Source: Bacillota bacterium
GTDB taxonomy: Bacteria > Bacillota > Clostridia > Acetivibrionales > DTU013
Direction: 5' to 3'
Assembly (NCBI GenBank): GCA_023411575.1
Contig: JAEYOP010000004.1
Location: forward strand, 1 to 56,936
DNA: 56,936 nucleotides
Numbering within the stretch: the stretch's first letter is position 1; the number at the start of each line of letters is the position of its first letter. The notes beneath the pieces were generated by a model, which was not told the DNA's origin, searched no databases, and worked only from the letters and a program-made list of their open reading frames with translations. Position numbers and translations under genes: made by a program. Shown piece by piece: positions 16,328 to 26,103 of this stretch.

Positions 16328-16367
16328 ATACTGTTTTCAGTATAAGCCATTTTAGGCATTTAGTCAA
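16328..16367 (-). promoter_or_regulatory. Promoter with overlapping palindromic operator of the Phd-Uma2 gene
   Basis: TTGACT (16362-16367) and TATACT (16339-16344) are 17 bp apart on the minus strand. The -10 is embedded in ATACTG-AAAA-CAGTAT (16328-16343), a perfect 6+4+6 inverted repeat. Repressor binding there would block RNA polymerase, as in autoregulated antitoxin genes. Confidence 0.65.
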
Positions 16368-16518
16368 TTGAAACCAATATTTTAGCTAAAACTCAAATTA
16401 CAAGTTGTCCAAAACAGATCAAACTCGTCAACACAAGAAACTTATTGCCTGCCAATTTGACTTTTCTGAAAAGGTCCATGCGTTGAAAAATTACCGGAAT
16501 TGCAGGGGAAGCAGTATA

Positions 16519-16547
16519 TTGACCGCCTTCGGTTTATGACATATTAT
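16519..16547 (+). promoter_or_regulatory. Promoter of the membrane kinase gene
   Basis: TTGACC (16519-16524) and TATTAT (16542-16547) have a 17-bp spacer, giving a leader of about 70 nt. Apart from this and the divergent Phd-Uma2 promoter, I see nothing else in 16305-16625. Confidence 0.6.
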
Positions 16548-16625
16548 TGATGTATTGCCGCTTTTGACGGCACTGCTGAAAAAAGCGTGCGGTTTCATCG
16601 AGGTCTTTGCAGAGGGGAATTTGAT

Positions 16626-18137
16626 ATGAATGAATTCATAGAAGATTACAAACAGCAGTACCGGCAAGAGATGAATAATTTAATCCTTTCCGGGTATTTC
16701 CATCCGGAGATTGCCGCGGATTATGACTTTGCCGGATGCCTTTATAAAAACGGGCACAAGGAAACATACCTCATTCAAGGTAAAAGCAATCGAGTGAAAT
16801 ATATTTTAAAAGTCAGCCAATCCGGCTCACCGGAATGCGCGGAAAACGAAGCGGAGCTCCTTTCCCAGTTAAAGCATGAGAGTATACCGAAAATGATAGG
16901 CGCCTTCAGTCATAGTGGCAACTATTTTATGATAAGAGAGTATTTTGAAGGTGTTACACTGGAAGAACATATCAAAAGCAATGGCGCCATGCCGGACCAC
17001 CAGACCCGGGACATTGCCCTGAAATTGTGTGATGTTTTGGAATACCTTCACGCACAAACGCCGCCTGTCATTCATCGGGATATCAAGCCGCAGAATATCA
17101 TCTATACGGCCGATGGAAATGTACGGCTCATAGATTTCGGCATATCCCGCAAATATAACCCGGTGACAGCCAATGACACCACCTGTCTCGGGACGAAGGA
17201 ATACGCGCCGCCGGAGCAGTTCGGCTTTGCTCAGACAGACCGGCGCGCGGATATTTATGCCCTTGGTGTGCTGATGATTTTTCTTTTAACCGGCGATTCC
17301 GGCACCACCGGCTATAAAGACGGGATAGAGTCCCGGGAGCTTAAAAGGCTTATCTCAAAATGTATTGCGTTTTCTCCCGCGGAACGGTACAGCGAAATAG
17401 GCGCCTTAAAAAAGAAACTGGCAGCTTTGCCCGACGTAAAACGCAACAGGCGCCGCCTCTCCGTTCTGTGTGCGGCAGCGGCCGCAGTAGTCGCCATTGC
17501 TGCATGGATATATTATGATAGCACGGTCTATAAAGGGACAATTGAAATACGTGACCGTATGGCCCTGTCGGTCCAGGATGCTCCGCATCCCATCACCCGC
17601 GGTGAACTGGCGAGAGTAGCCGTTTCCACATTGAACAAAGAAGAAGAATTTCCCGGCAGTAAATTCCCGGATGTGCCGCCTGAACACCCTTATTATGAGG
17701 ACATATCGGCAGCATACGCAAAAGGCCTCATAGCAGGCTATCCCGACGGGAATTTTCTGCCGGACAACCCGGTGGCCATTTCGCAGTACGCCATTTATGT
17801 GATGGACAGGCTGGTGGGTTTTGAATTGGAGATTGATTGGGATAAATGGCAAAAAACCTCGGATGACGCCTGCAGCGCCGCATATCATTACGGCATATTG
17901 ACGAGGGAGCAAATGGACACCGCAAAGGATAGCACAGAGGCGGTTATATCCGTTCTGCCCGAGGGTATCATCATTCCCTTCGCCGGACAGGATGCCAGAA
18001 TAGAATGGTCGTCCTCCGACGAAAAAGTGGCAAAAGTCGAATGCGGGCAGGTAACGCCGGTAAGCCCCGGTACTGCCGTAATCACCGCTTCCTGCGGGAA
18101 AGCATCCGCAACCTGTATGGTTACGGTTACCGAGTGA
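16626..18137 (+). CDS. Membrane Ser/Thr protein kinase with external SLH and Ig-like (BIG2) regions
   Basis: Residues about 25-270 form a Hanks-type kinase: HRDIKPQN begins at H150, then DFGIS, then APPEQ; the glycine-rich loop is degenerate. One membrane span follows at about 277-297 (Ala/Val-rich, after an Arg-rich stretch). The outside part has an SLH-like repeat (about 320-400, with AKGLIAGYPDGNFLPDNP) and a C-terminal BIG2-like fold ending in a Cys-containing strand. Typical PASTA repeats are absent, so it may sense the S-layer or wall polymer. The ATG at 16626 has GAGGGG upstream. It is followed by an HTH gene and two SLH proteins, but a strong terminator intervenes. Confidence 0.88.
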   Translation: MNEFIEDYKQQYRQEMNNLILSGYFHPEIAADYDFAGCLYKNGHKETYLIQGKSNRVKYILKVSQSGSPECAENEAELLSQLKHESIPKMIGAFSHSGNYFMIREYFEGVTLEEHIKSNGAMPDHQTRDIALKLCDVLEYLHAQTPPVIHRDIKPQNIIYTADGNVRLIDFGISRKYNPVTANDTTCLGTKEYAPPEQFGFAQTDRRADIYALGVLMIFLLTGDSGTTGYKDGIESRELKRLISKCIAFSPAERYSEIGALKKKLAALPDVKRNRRRLSVLCAAAAAVVAIAAWIYYDSTVYKGTIEIRDRMALSVQDAPHPITRGELARVAVSTLNKEEEFPGSKFPDVPPEHPYYEDISAAYAKGLIAGYPDGNFLPDNPVAISQYAIYVMDRLVGFELEIDWDKWQKTSDDACSAAYHYGILTREQMDTAKDSTEAVISVLPEGIIIPFAGQDARIEWSSSDEKVAKVECGQVTPVSPGTAVITASCGKASATCMVTVTE

Positions 18138-18146
18138 AACGATTGT

Positions 18147-18190
18147 AAAAATAAGGTAGCGGGAAAGTTATTTCCTGCTACCTTATTTTT
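18147..18190. terminator. Strong bidirectional-looking terminator after the kinase gene
   Basis: AAAAATAAGGTAGC (18147-18160) is the exact complement of 18177-18190. The stem continues through GGGAAA/TTTCCT to a GTTA loop, about 20 bp in all, with T-runs on both strands. Confidence 0.9.
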
Positions 18191-18276
18191 AAATTGTTTT
18201 GTGTTCAGTCAGGACACCACGGCAAGGGAAGATTTCTTTATAATAATGGTATACTTGGACAACCTGGAGCACATTG

Positions 18277-18726
18277 ATGAGCGAGATGAGCAAAAAAGAA
18301 AAAAAGTCTACCGACGAGCTTTTGAAGGGAATTAAAAGCTCATCGGATTTCTCTGCTTTTATGAAAGTCAACAATGGAAGCTTTATCGGAGAAGAGCATT
18401 TTGTCACCTATCTGAATGATCTCATCAAAAATAAGGGCTTTTCAAAAGGCGAATTAATAAAGCGTGCGAAGATTGAGCGCACCTATGGCTTTCATATCTT
18501 AAACGGTTCAAGGAAACCGGGACGGGACAAGGTTATTCAGCTTGCAATCGGACTGGAGCTCGGTGTGGATGAAACGCAGATGCTGCTTAAAATCAGCGGT
18601 AATGGCGAGCTTTATCCACGTGTCATGCGGGATGCCGCAATCCTGTTCTGCCTGAAAAACAGGTTTGACATGATAGATACCCAGCTTTTTTTGGACAAGC
18701 AAAGCTTTAAAACATTAGGCGAATAA
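18277..18726 (+). CDS. Small cytoplasmic protein with XRE-like helix-turn-helix
   Basis: A 149-residue soluble protein. The stretch FSKGELIKRAKIERTYGFHI, followed by NGSRKPGRDKVIQLAIGL, reads like an XRE-type helix-turn-helix. The flanking N-terminus is Lys/Ser-rich and the C-terminus has no known motif. The ATG at 18277 follows GGAG; an upstream TTG at 18274 is adjacent. An extended -10 (TGGTATACT, 18247-18255) suggests a separate promoter. It is 33 bp ahead of the large SLH gene, so it is probably co-transcribed with it. It could be a regulator of the surface proteins or a kinase substrate; both are inference. Confidence 0.7.
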   Translation: MSEMSKKEKKSTDELLKGIKSSSDFSAFMKVNNGSFIGEEHFVTYLNDLIKNKGFSKGELIKRAKIERTYGFHILNGSRKPGRDKVIQLAIGLELGVDETQMLLKISGNGELYPRVMRDAAILFCLKNRFDMIDTQLFLDKQSFKTLGE

Positions 18727-18759
18727 AAAAACAACATACAAAATGAGGAGGAAAATGAT

Positions 18760-21700
18760 GTGAGGCAAAAATTCAAGACCACAGTATCATATTTTCTATC
18801 CATATGCATTGTGCTGGGGCTTTTTGCAATGGCTCCTGCAGAAGCGCGCGCGGAAACCGTTGCGTCGGACCTGGACCAGGCGGGATTTGATGCAGCAATA
18901 GCAAGTCCGGCAGGTAAATTGATCCTTGCCGATGGGGATACGTACCGGCTTACAGAGAATATTACAGTTGGTCAAAACGCAAAAATACAAACGGACGGAA
19001 CGGCAACCATCGACTTAAACGGCTGCAAGATCACCGTGGTTTCGGGATATGAGCTTGGCATCCGCGGCGTGTCCGTGACCGGAGTGGCATGCGAGTACAT
19101 TGCAGGAGGAGCGGGGATTGAGGTGGGCGGCCGTCTGATAATCGACGGCGGCAGCATCGAGGTGTCCGGTGAATCCGCTGTGGGTGTTAAAGTAAATCCC
19201 GGCGGACAGGCGGATTTGAGGCAGACCCGCATCAGCGCGCCTGGCATTGCCCTGTATGCCAATGGCGGCAACGCGCTCGTGAGCGGAGGCGGCACAACCA
19301 TTACTGCGGACCCTTTAAACGGGACAGCCGTAAAAGCGGACAGCGCAGGCAGTGTCCTGCTCTTTGATTTTGACAGGATTGAAGCATTCCACAAGTTCGA
19401 TAATGCTTCGGATGCCGGAGATATATTAAACTTCAAGGAAATGGTGGCAGCGTATGAGGCGGACGGCATCACGAAATTGAATCTGTCAAATCCCGTCCCT
19501 CCCGGTACGGCTGTAATGCTGAAATATACAGACAGCGAGGCTGAAGATGCCGGGGGTATGAGGGTGTACTATACCACGGATGGTTCAGAGCCATCTGCAC
19601 TGACAGAGACCTTTCTGGATGGCGGCCATCCCACCGCGCTGATCAATGTAAGCAGGACCATGTCTGTTAAAATGGGGACGCCTTTGGAAGCATACATGAT
19701 TCCTCTCCCACCGATAAATATCAGCGTATCTTATACCTTTGATGATTTTCTGTCGGAATTCAATTCAATAAGCGGCAGCGGGGGAACGATAACGCTGACA
19801 CAGGATCTCATCCTCGCTGGCGGGCAGACTGTTACCTTATCAGCCGATGAAGAAGTCATCATCAACACGGGAAGCCACCGCATCATAGTGGAGGGCAAGG
19901 ATATAGAGGACCATGGTACGGTTCTGGCTATAAAGGACAAGGTAAAAATCACAGGCAGCGGCGATGGCAGCAAGCCAAATCTGGGCGTTGTTTTAGCCAG
20001 AGACCACGGAACGTTTCAAATGCTGGGAGGCACTGTTGAATCCACCGCACCCAATGGCGCGGCGGTGAGCGCAGCCAGTGGAAAAGTGGAAATTCAGGGA
20101 GGTGTGATATTCGCGCACGGTACGAGCAGTGCGGGTGTATTGCTTAGTAACGGCGGTAACGCCAATATAGCAGGCGGAAAGATTATCTCCAACCCGGATA
20201 CGGGTGTAGGAGTCAAAGCCGACGGACAGTATGCGTGTGCAATTATTTCAGGCGGCAAAATCTTGGCAAAAACGGCCAAGGTAAAGGGTGCTTCCGCAGA
20301 AAATCCGGAAAGGATATACGACTTCCGGGGCATCGATATTATGACAACCCCTGCCTTCGGATTTATAACCTCAGGCACAGCGGTAACGGTCTCAAAAAGA
20401 GAGCTTTCCGGCGATCTTGACCCCATGGATGCGGCAGGAGCGGACGTATATTATACAACGGACGATTCCTCTCCCCTTGACAGCGGGACAAAGACCAGAT
20501 TGGACAGCAGCAGTAATACGGTAACGATTGATTCCAGCAAAGCGATCAATGCGGCAGCAGTAGCAGGAGACGGCAGCGGAGGCTTGCAGGGTCCGATATG
20601 CTGGTTCCCTTATATTGCAAGTGATGCGGCTGCCATAGATCATGACATTGCCATACTAAAAAGCATTTCCAACTACGCATGGGCGCACGAGGCGCTGGAG
20701 AAACTGTTTAGAAAGTTCATCCTGCCGGAGCTGAACCCCACCGAAGAATGGCTGGGCGGCCAGGTAACCCGGGCAAGGCTGGCAAAGCTGGTTTCTATTG
20801 CATTCAAGCTGCCTCATGACTCCTACTTCAGGTCAAGCTTTGACGGGGATAGCATCTGGAACGCTGCTAATCAAGGCTTCGTCCGGTACATAGAGATCGC
20901 TAAAAATTACTTTATCTACACCGACAGTACCTTTGAGCCGGAACGTGCCGTTACCCGTGAGGAATTGGTCTATACCATCCTCAAGGTGCTGGGGTTCAGA
21001 ACGGACAATTTGACTGATGAAATGGCAGAATCGGCTGCTAAATACAGCAAGGACTGGGATGCGGTGGACGACCGATACAAGCCTTCTGTCGCCCTCGCCA
21101 CGAAGATGGGTATTGTGTCCGGCTTCAACGGACGCTTTAAACCCATGGAACCGGTCACCAACGCCGAAATGGCAGTGCTGTTGTATAGAGCGCTTACTTT
21201 CAGCGGCGGAGTCGGCAATGGGGTATTTACGGATATGAAACCCGGCGACTATGGCTATGAGGCAACAACGGATTTGGCCAACAGATTGTCAAAAACGGCA
21301 GATAATCATCTATCGCTGGATGCGAATAACAATTTCGGACCGAATGCCTATGCTACAGAAGCCGATTGGAATAAATGGAAAGCTGTTCTTGGCGTATCCC
21401 TCGCATATCCGGGGGAGGATACGACAAAACGGGTGGATGCTGCCATACAATTGGTTAATGCACTTCCGGCGGCCAGCAAAAAAGCCGGGCAGGTCTTCTC
21501 CGATGTGGCCCCCGCCGACTGGTGCTATGATGGCGTAATGAACCTGTACAGCCGTAAAATTATCCAGGGCTTCGAAGACGGCACCTTCAGGCCAGATGAG
21601 CAGTTACCGACCGTGTCGCTGGCGTATCTTATAGCCAGGCAAAAAGGCATTGCTTTCGACGGCAATATGGCAAATAATCAAGAAATTCTTGCCTATTTTC

Positions 21701-22026
21701 CCGATGACCCGGCTGCCGGCGCTAAAGAAGCTGCGGCTTACGCGGTATTGAAGCTGCTTGGCATCGACACCTCTGATATGAATCCAGGTTCGGTGGAGGC
21801 GATTCTTGAAAAATTTAATGACAGGGACAGCATTTCTACCGGATGCAAACCTGCAATGGCATATATGGTAAGCATCGGGGTGCTAAAGGGGGATGAGAAC
21901 GGCAATCTTGCTCCGAAAGCGATGCTCACCCGCGGAGCATTCGCCGTCTTTTACTCCCGGGTGCTCAACGGTCTTGATATGTCCAAAATGAAGGATTATG
22001 CGGATACAATCGAAGCGGCGGAATAA
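18760..22026 (+). CDS. Large secreted SLH-domain surface protein with chitobiase-C-like motifs
   Basis: The 1088-residue product begins at GTG (18760) eight bases after GAGGAGG. It has a signal peptide (hydrophobic core, then AEARA). Residues 30-600 contain two similar halves rich in Gly/Asn beta-helix-like turns. Each half ends with a YYTTDGSEPS-type motif (about residues 270 and 564), as in chitobiase/hexosaminidase C-terminal domains. From about 640 on, several SLH repeats should anchor it to the cell-wall polymer. Cysteines are scarce. It forms an operon with the HTH gene upstream and another SLH gene 36 bp downstream. No enzymatic domain is recognised; an adhesin or S-layer-associated role is inferred. 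Confidence 0.8.
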   Translation: MRQKFKTTVSYFLSICIVLGLFAMAPAEARAETVASDLDQAGFDAAIASPAGKLILADGDTYRLTENITVGQNAKIQTDGTATIDLNGCKITVVSGYELGIRGVSVTGVACEYIAGGAGIEVGGRLIIDGGSIEVSGESAVGVKVNPGGQADLRQTRISAPGIALYANGGNALVSGGGTTITADPLNGTAVKADSAGSVLLFDFDRIEAFHKFDNASDAGDILNFKEMVAAYEADGITKLNLSNPVPPGTAVMLKYTDSEAEDAGGMRVYYTTDGSEPSALTETFLDGGHPTALINVSRTMSVKMGTPLEAYMIPLPPINISVSYTFDDFLSEFNSISGSGGTITLTQDLILAGGQTVTLSADEEVIINTGSHRIIVEGKDIEDHGTVLAIKDKVKITGSGDGSKPNLGVVLARDHGTFQMLGGTVESTAPNGAAVSAASGKVEIQGGVIFAHGTSSAGVLLSNGGNANIAGGKIISNPDTGVGVKADGQYACAIISGGKILAKTAKVKGASAENPERIYDFRGIDIMTTPAFGFITSGTAVTVSKRELSGDLDPMDAAGADVYYTTDDSSPLDSGTKTRLDSSSNTVTIDSSKAINAAAVAGDGSGGLQGPICWFPYIASDAAAIDHDIAILKSISNYAWAHEALEKLFRKFILPELNPTEEWLGGQVTRARLAKLVSIAFKLPHDSYFRSSFDGDSIWNAANQGFVRYIEIAKNYFIYTDSTFEPERAVTREELVYTILKVLGFRTDNLTDEMAESAAKYSKDWDAVDDRYKPSVALATKMGIVSGFNGRFKPMEPVTNAEMAVLLYRALTFSGGVGNGVFTDMKPGDYGYEATTDLANRLSKTADNHLSLDANNNFGPNAYATEADWNKWKAVLGVSLAYPGEDTTKRVDAAIQLVNALPAASKKAGQVFSDVAPADWCYDGVMNLYSRKIIQGFEDGTFRPDEQLPTVSLAYLIARQKGIAFDGNMANNQEILAYFPDDPAAGAKEAAAYAVLKLLGIDTSDMNPGSVEAILEKFNDRDSISTGCKPAMAYMVSIGVLKGDENGNLAPKAMLTRGAFAVFYSRVLNGLDMSKMKDYADTIEAAE

Positions 22027-22062
22027 GATGAAGGACAAAAGAATGAAAATGGAGGTCGGAAT

Positions 22063-23910
22063 ATGGGGAAGTTAATACGTTTAGCGCTTTGTACGGCGGT
22101 TGTTTTGTCCTTGCTTGCAGGCCAATGCTTTGCTGCCGCGGAAAAGACCATCAAGCTTGATGAGGACTGGCGGCTGACCGGTGAACTTGACATCAATGCC
22201 GGTGACGGCAGCAGCATCATTATTGACGGACAGGGCAGGTATACAATTTATGAGATGACGTCCGCCGCCATTCTGAAAAACACCACCGGCACGGTGAGAC
22301 TGAAAAATGCAAGGGTGATCAACATAGCGGCAGCTCCGGCGCCAGGCTCTTTAGCGGCGCTTTCCCAGGCTGCCGCGGCCGTAACCGTGGTTGCAGCTCC
22401 GGCAAAGGATGCAACCAGCCTTATCCTCCCGGTTGTTACAGGCTTCACGGTTTCGATCGAATCATCAAGCAATACGGGAGTAATCGCAGTAAATGGAGCT
22501 ATTACCCCACCGACGGCACCGACGGCGGTTAACCTTGTATTGAAATTGGCCTATACGGGAAATACCACAGGGGAAGCTTATACAAACGGCATTTCCGTGA
22601 TTGTACCTGCAAAAAGCGGCAGCGGCGGCGACACCGGAGGTAATCCGGCACCTGCCTCGCCCCCGGCACTTGCAGCACTACCTGCAACGCCCGCGATCAC
22701 TGTGACGGATACCGGTACAGGCAGTTCGGCAAGCACCCATGTTTCGGCAGCGCTCAGCACTGTGGCCGGTACAGGGGGCAATGCGGTTGCCACAGTCAGT
22801 CAGGCTGTTGCCGATGGTATCATAAAAGCTGCAAAGGATGCCGCGGCTTCTGGCAGGAACGCCACCCTGGAGTTCAGCGTTGAAAGCGGCAGAGCTGTGT
22901 CCGGCGTCAGCGTCAACATTCCAAGGCAGACCTTCAGTTCAATCGCAGCCAGCCCCATAAGTGACATGAAAATCACCACGGAGGTTGCTGAAATAACCTT
23001 TGACAAGGCAGCAGTGAGTGCCATAAACGGCGGAACAGGCGATGTGAGTATATCTGCCGCGAGGCTTGACAATGCAGCACTGTCTGCGGAGGCAAAAGCA
23101 ATAGTTGGAGACCGGCCTGTGTTCGACTTCAGTGTGACAAGCGGTACGGAGAGAATAACCAACTTTAACGGCGGAAGTGTAACCATATCCATACCCTATA
23201 TCCTGAAACCGGGCGAGGATGCCGGCGCGATCTTGATCTATTACATGGGTGCGGACGGAAAAGCCCAGGCAGTCAAAGCTTCCTCCTATGATGCGGCGAC
23301 AGGCAGGGTTACCTTTACCACCGCCCACTTCAGCAAATATGCAGTGGGCTACAGGGCCGTAAAATTTACCGATATTTCAAAGCACTGGGCGAGAGAGCAT
23401 ATAGCCTATCTTGCCGCGAGAAGCATTATCACGCAGGAGAGTGACAAATTCGCTCCAAATGCAAACATTACCCGGGCAGAGCTGGTCAAGCTCATCTCGT
23501 CCGCGGTGGACGGCATTGATGTAACAAAGGCCAAAGCCGCAAGCTTTACCGATGTTTCCGCCGGCCAGCTGTATACGCCATACATCAACTGGGCGGCTGA
23601 GAAGGGCATAGTGACCGGTATCGGCGGCGGAAAATTCGGCGCTGGCAACAGCATTACACGTCAGGATATGGCGACGATTATTTACCGCTTTACACAGAAG
23701 ATGGCCATTAAGCTGCCCTCCCTCAATGATCGGATTGCTTTTGACGACGATGGCAAAATTGCGCCTTATGCAAAAAACGGGGTGTACGTCCTTCAAAGAG
23801 CGGGTATCATCAGCGGAGGAGGAAGCAATATGTTTAATCCGGCGGGCACAGCAACAAGAGCGGAGGCCGCAAAAATAATTGCGGGCATTGTCCAGGGCAT
23901 GGCAAGGTAA
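22063..23910 (+). CDS. Secreted SLH-domain surface protein
   Basis: A 615-residue exported protein starting behind GGAGG. A signal peptide (ending CFAAA) is followed by a short beta-helix-like segment. An Ala/Thr/Pro-rich low-complexity region comes next (about 85-240), and then a beta-rich domain with a motif reading FTTAHFSKYAVGY near residue 425. Three SLH repeats fill 433-611 (FTDISKHWA, FTDVSAG, then a third more divergent repeat near FDDDGKIAPYAKNGV). It is the last gene of the operon with the HTH and large SLH proteins. The N-terminal part resembles the start of the preceding protein's repeats (DGSSIIIDGQG). Function unknown beyond surface anchoring. Confidence 0.82.
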   Translation: MGKLIRLALCTAVVLSLLAGQCFAAAEKTIKLDEDWRLTGELDINAGDGSSIIIDGQGRYTIYEMTSAAILKNTTGTVRLKNARVINIAAAPAPGSLAALSQAAAAVTVVAAPAKDATSLILPVVTGFTVSIESSSNTGVIAVNGAITPPTAPTAVNLVLKLAYTGNTTGEAYTNGISVIVPAKSGSGGDTGGNPAPASPPALAALPATPAITVTDTGTGSSASTHVSAALSTVAGTGGNAVATVSQAVADGIIKAAKDAAASGRNATLEFSVESGRAVSGVSVNIPRQTFSSIAASPISDMKITTEVAEITFDKAAVSAINGGTGDVSISAARLDNAALSAEAKAIVGDRPVFDFSVTSGTERITNFNGGSVTISIPYILKPGEDAGAILIYYMGADGKAQAVKASSYDAATGRVTFTTAHFSKYAVGYRAVKFTDISKHWAREHIAYLAARSIITQESDKFAPNANITRAELVKLISSAVDGIDVTKAKAASFTDVSAGQLYTPYINWAAEKGIVTGIGGGKFGAGNSITRQDMATIIYRFTQKMAIKLPSLNDRIAFDDDGKIAPYAKNGVYVLQRAGIISGGGSNMFNPAGTATRAEAAKIIAGIVQGMAR

Positions 23911-24000
23911 GAACCCTAAGATAATTGATTCAAAGGCCGATTGGAATTATAAACTATTCACATGTTAGCGATGCGCATCGTATGTAAACCGCAGTCACCA

Positions 24001-24037
24001 TAAATAAAAATAGAGCGGCCTGTGTTGGCAGGCCGCT
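24001..24037 (-). terminator. Terminator of the LysM-protein gene
   Basis: On the minus strand GCGGCCTG-CCAACA-CAGGCCGC forms a perfect stem (24015-24036), followed by CTCTATTTTTATTTA. It lies 32 bp after the stop codon. Confidence 0.9.
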
Positions 24038-24068
24038 GAAATATATACTTTCGTAAGCCGCTTTTGGC

Positions 24069-26078
24069 TTAGTTTACCTTTAACTGCTGTCCTATCAAAA
24101 TAGGCTTGTTCGGGTCGATCTGATTCAGCTGCGCTATATTCTGAACCGTGGTCCCATATTTCTGGGCGATTTTCCATAAGGTATCTCCGGATTGCACGGT
24201 ATGGATCGTCCCTTTTGGCGGAATCACCAATTTTTGTCCAATATTCAGGTATTTGTTCACATCTAGGTTGTTTGCCTTCACAATAGCGTCTATGGGAACG
24301 CCGGAATTCATGGCGATTTTCCATAAAGTATCTCCCGCCTGTACTGTATAGACCGTACCGTTCTGGCTGCCGGACGAAGGGATCGCCAGCTTTTGGCCGA
24401 TCATGAGGTACTTGCTTGCGTCCAGGCTGTTCGCTTTGACTATGGCGTCCACAGTCACACCGAACTTTTGTGCAATCTTCCACAGGGTGTCCCCTGCTGC
24501 CACCGTATATACATTGGTACTGCCATCAGCAGGCACAACATCGTTTTTACTCACATAAGCCTGTTTCCCGGAAGCAAGCAGTATCCTGCTCCAGTCGCCG
24601 TCCTGCCTGAGTACGCGGAGCCTTGTCCCGGCCGGTTCCTTTTCAATCAGAGGAGTGGATGCCGAAGGTCCCTGATGGATTTCGACGCCTTCCCTGCTCG
24701 TCTGGACCCACTGTACGGGCATACTGTCAAGATCGATCAACTCCACATCCGTCACACTTACCAGCCCAATGACCCCATCGGTAACCTTTACATTGTATGC
24801 CATGCTCGGGCCGCTGTTTTGCACGTAGCCAAGAACAGTATAAATCTCTCCCTGCTTCCCGGTATACCCTTGAATATAGGGTCCGACAGTCATTTGAGTG
24901 GAATCGGCAATCACACGGACACGCTGCACCGGCTGAGGGACTGAAATCTCCACTCCCTTATCAACGAGCACTTTCGCATTCATGAATGGCAGGTACCCAT
25001 TCGCCCCTGCAGCATCCGTCACATCGACCTTTATATAGTAAGGACCATTGAGCGCCGTACCTCCCATAAAGTCCTTTCCATCCCAGGTGAAGCGGTAGGT
25101 GCCGGGAGTGTGTTCTGCGCTGGAAAGCACCTGTTTTACATGCACGCCGGCCCCATTGATGATCCACACGCCGACTTTCGCCTTTTCCGCAAGCGTAACG
25201 CTTCCGCTGACCGTATCATTCACACCGTCGCCATCGGGAGTGATCCCGGGTTGGTCGAAAGACGCCCCGGTTACGATCTGCCGGAGCCTCGAAGCAGGGA
25301 TATCATACTCGCCCTGCTTCACCGTCACCTTTCCGCCAATCAGCTCCTTGTATTGCTTATCGTCATAGGCCATCTCGACATACTTGAAGACGATCTCATA
25401 TTCCCCATCCGGTACAACTTTCAAGTCTTGGTCTCTTCCATTCCATTCCCAGGTATGCACTCCGGGGAGATATGCCCCCACAGGGCCATAAGCATATTCC
25501 TGTCCGTTCTTCCGCAGGATGGGAGTCATATTCACCGGTCTGTTCACCATAAATTGAAGAGTTGTAATCGGCGCATAGGAATTATAATTCGGAGTAACCA
25601 CCGACGGGTTTGCCGATACCGAATCAATAACCGCCTTCGGATTGGGTTCCGAAACCACTGTAACGGTTCCAAGCCCTATTCCGACAGATTGATTGAGCGA
25701 CGCATCGCTGAGACTCAACCGCAAGGTATACTCTCCCGGCGGAAGCGGTTCTTTCTTGGTGTTATCCCATGGCGCCCAGTACACCTCATGTTCTGTCCAA
25801 TAGTCAAAAGTGGACAGGTTTATCCTGGTAGTCCTCCCATTGCCGGTTATATCAATATACCCTCTTGTCGGTTCATCCGTTTTAACATATACCGTTAATG
25901 ATCCGCGGGTTGCATCTCCCTGCCAGGCAACTGTCCTGGTGGAGATCGTATAAGATACCAGACCGGGAGGAGTGTTATCCTGATCGGCAGCAAAAGATAC
26001 TGCCGGAATGCCGGCAAACAGGAACACCGCTGCCAGCGATGCTATCACGGTCGATCTGAAAACTGATTTTTTCTGCAT
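24069..26078 (-). CDS. Exported protein with FlgD-type Ig repeats, SH3 domain and three LysM domains
   Basis: A 669-residue wall-associated protein. After a signal peptide (ending VSFAA) come several Ig-like modules, including a clear FlgD-Ig type repeat around residues 270-380 (PDGDGVND, TWDGKD). A bacterial SH3-like domain follows at about 450-510 (GDWSRILLASGKQAYV), and then three LysM domains at 517-669, each with GDTLWKIA. LysM binds the glycan strands of peptidoglycan, so it should be held in the wall. No catalytic domain is seen, and the cargo or partner is unknown. Translation starts behind AAGGGGGG, and an 18-bp palindrome lies just upstream (26104-26124). Confidence 0.85.
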   Translation of the reverse strand: MQKKSVFRSTVIASLAAVFLFAGIPAVSFAADQDNTPPGLVSYTISTRTVAWQGDATRGSLTVYVKTDEPTRGYIDITGNGRTTRINLSTFDYWTEHEVYWAPWDNTKKEPLPPGEYTLRLSLSDASLNQSVGIGLGTVTVVSEPNPKAVIDSVSANPSVVTPNYNSYAPITTLQFMVNRPVNMTPILRKNGQEYAYGPVGAYLPGVHTWEWNGRDQDLKVVPDGEYEIVFKYVEMAYDDKQYKELIGGKVTVKQGEYDIPASRLRQIVTGASFDQPGITPDGDGVNDTVSGSVTLAEKAKVGVWIINGAGVHVKQVLSSAEHTPGTYRFTWDGKDFMGGTALNGPYYIKVDVTDAAGANGYLPFMNAKVLVDKGVEISVPQPVQRVRVIADSTQMTVGPYIQGYTGKQGEIYTVLGYVQNSGPSMAYNVKVTDGVIGLVSVTDVELIDLDSMPVQWVQTSREGVEIHQGPSASTPLIEKEPAGTRLRVLRQDGDWSRILLASGKQAYVSKNDVVPADGSTNVYTVAAGDTLWKIAQKFGVTVDAIVKANSLDASKYLMIGQKLAIPSSGSQNGTVYTVQAGDTLWKIAMNSGVPIDAIVKANNLDVNKYLNIGQKLVIPPKGTIHTVQSGDTLWKIAQKYGTTVQNIAQLNQIDPNKPILIGQQLKVN

Positions 26079-26103
26079 AACGCCCCCCTTGGCACAATAT
26101 AGT

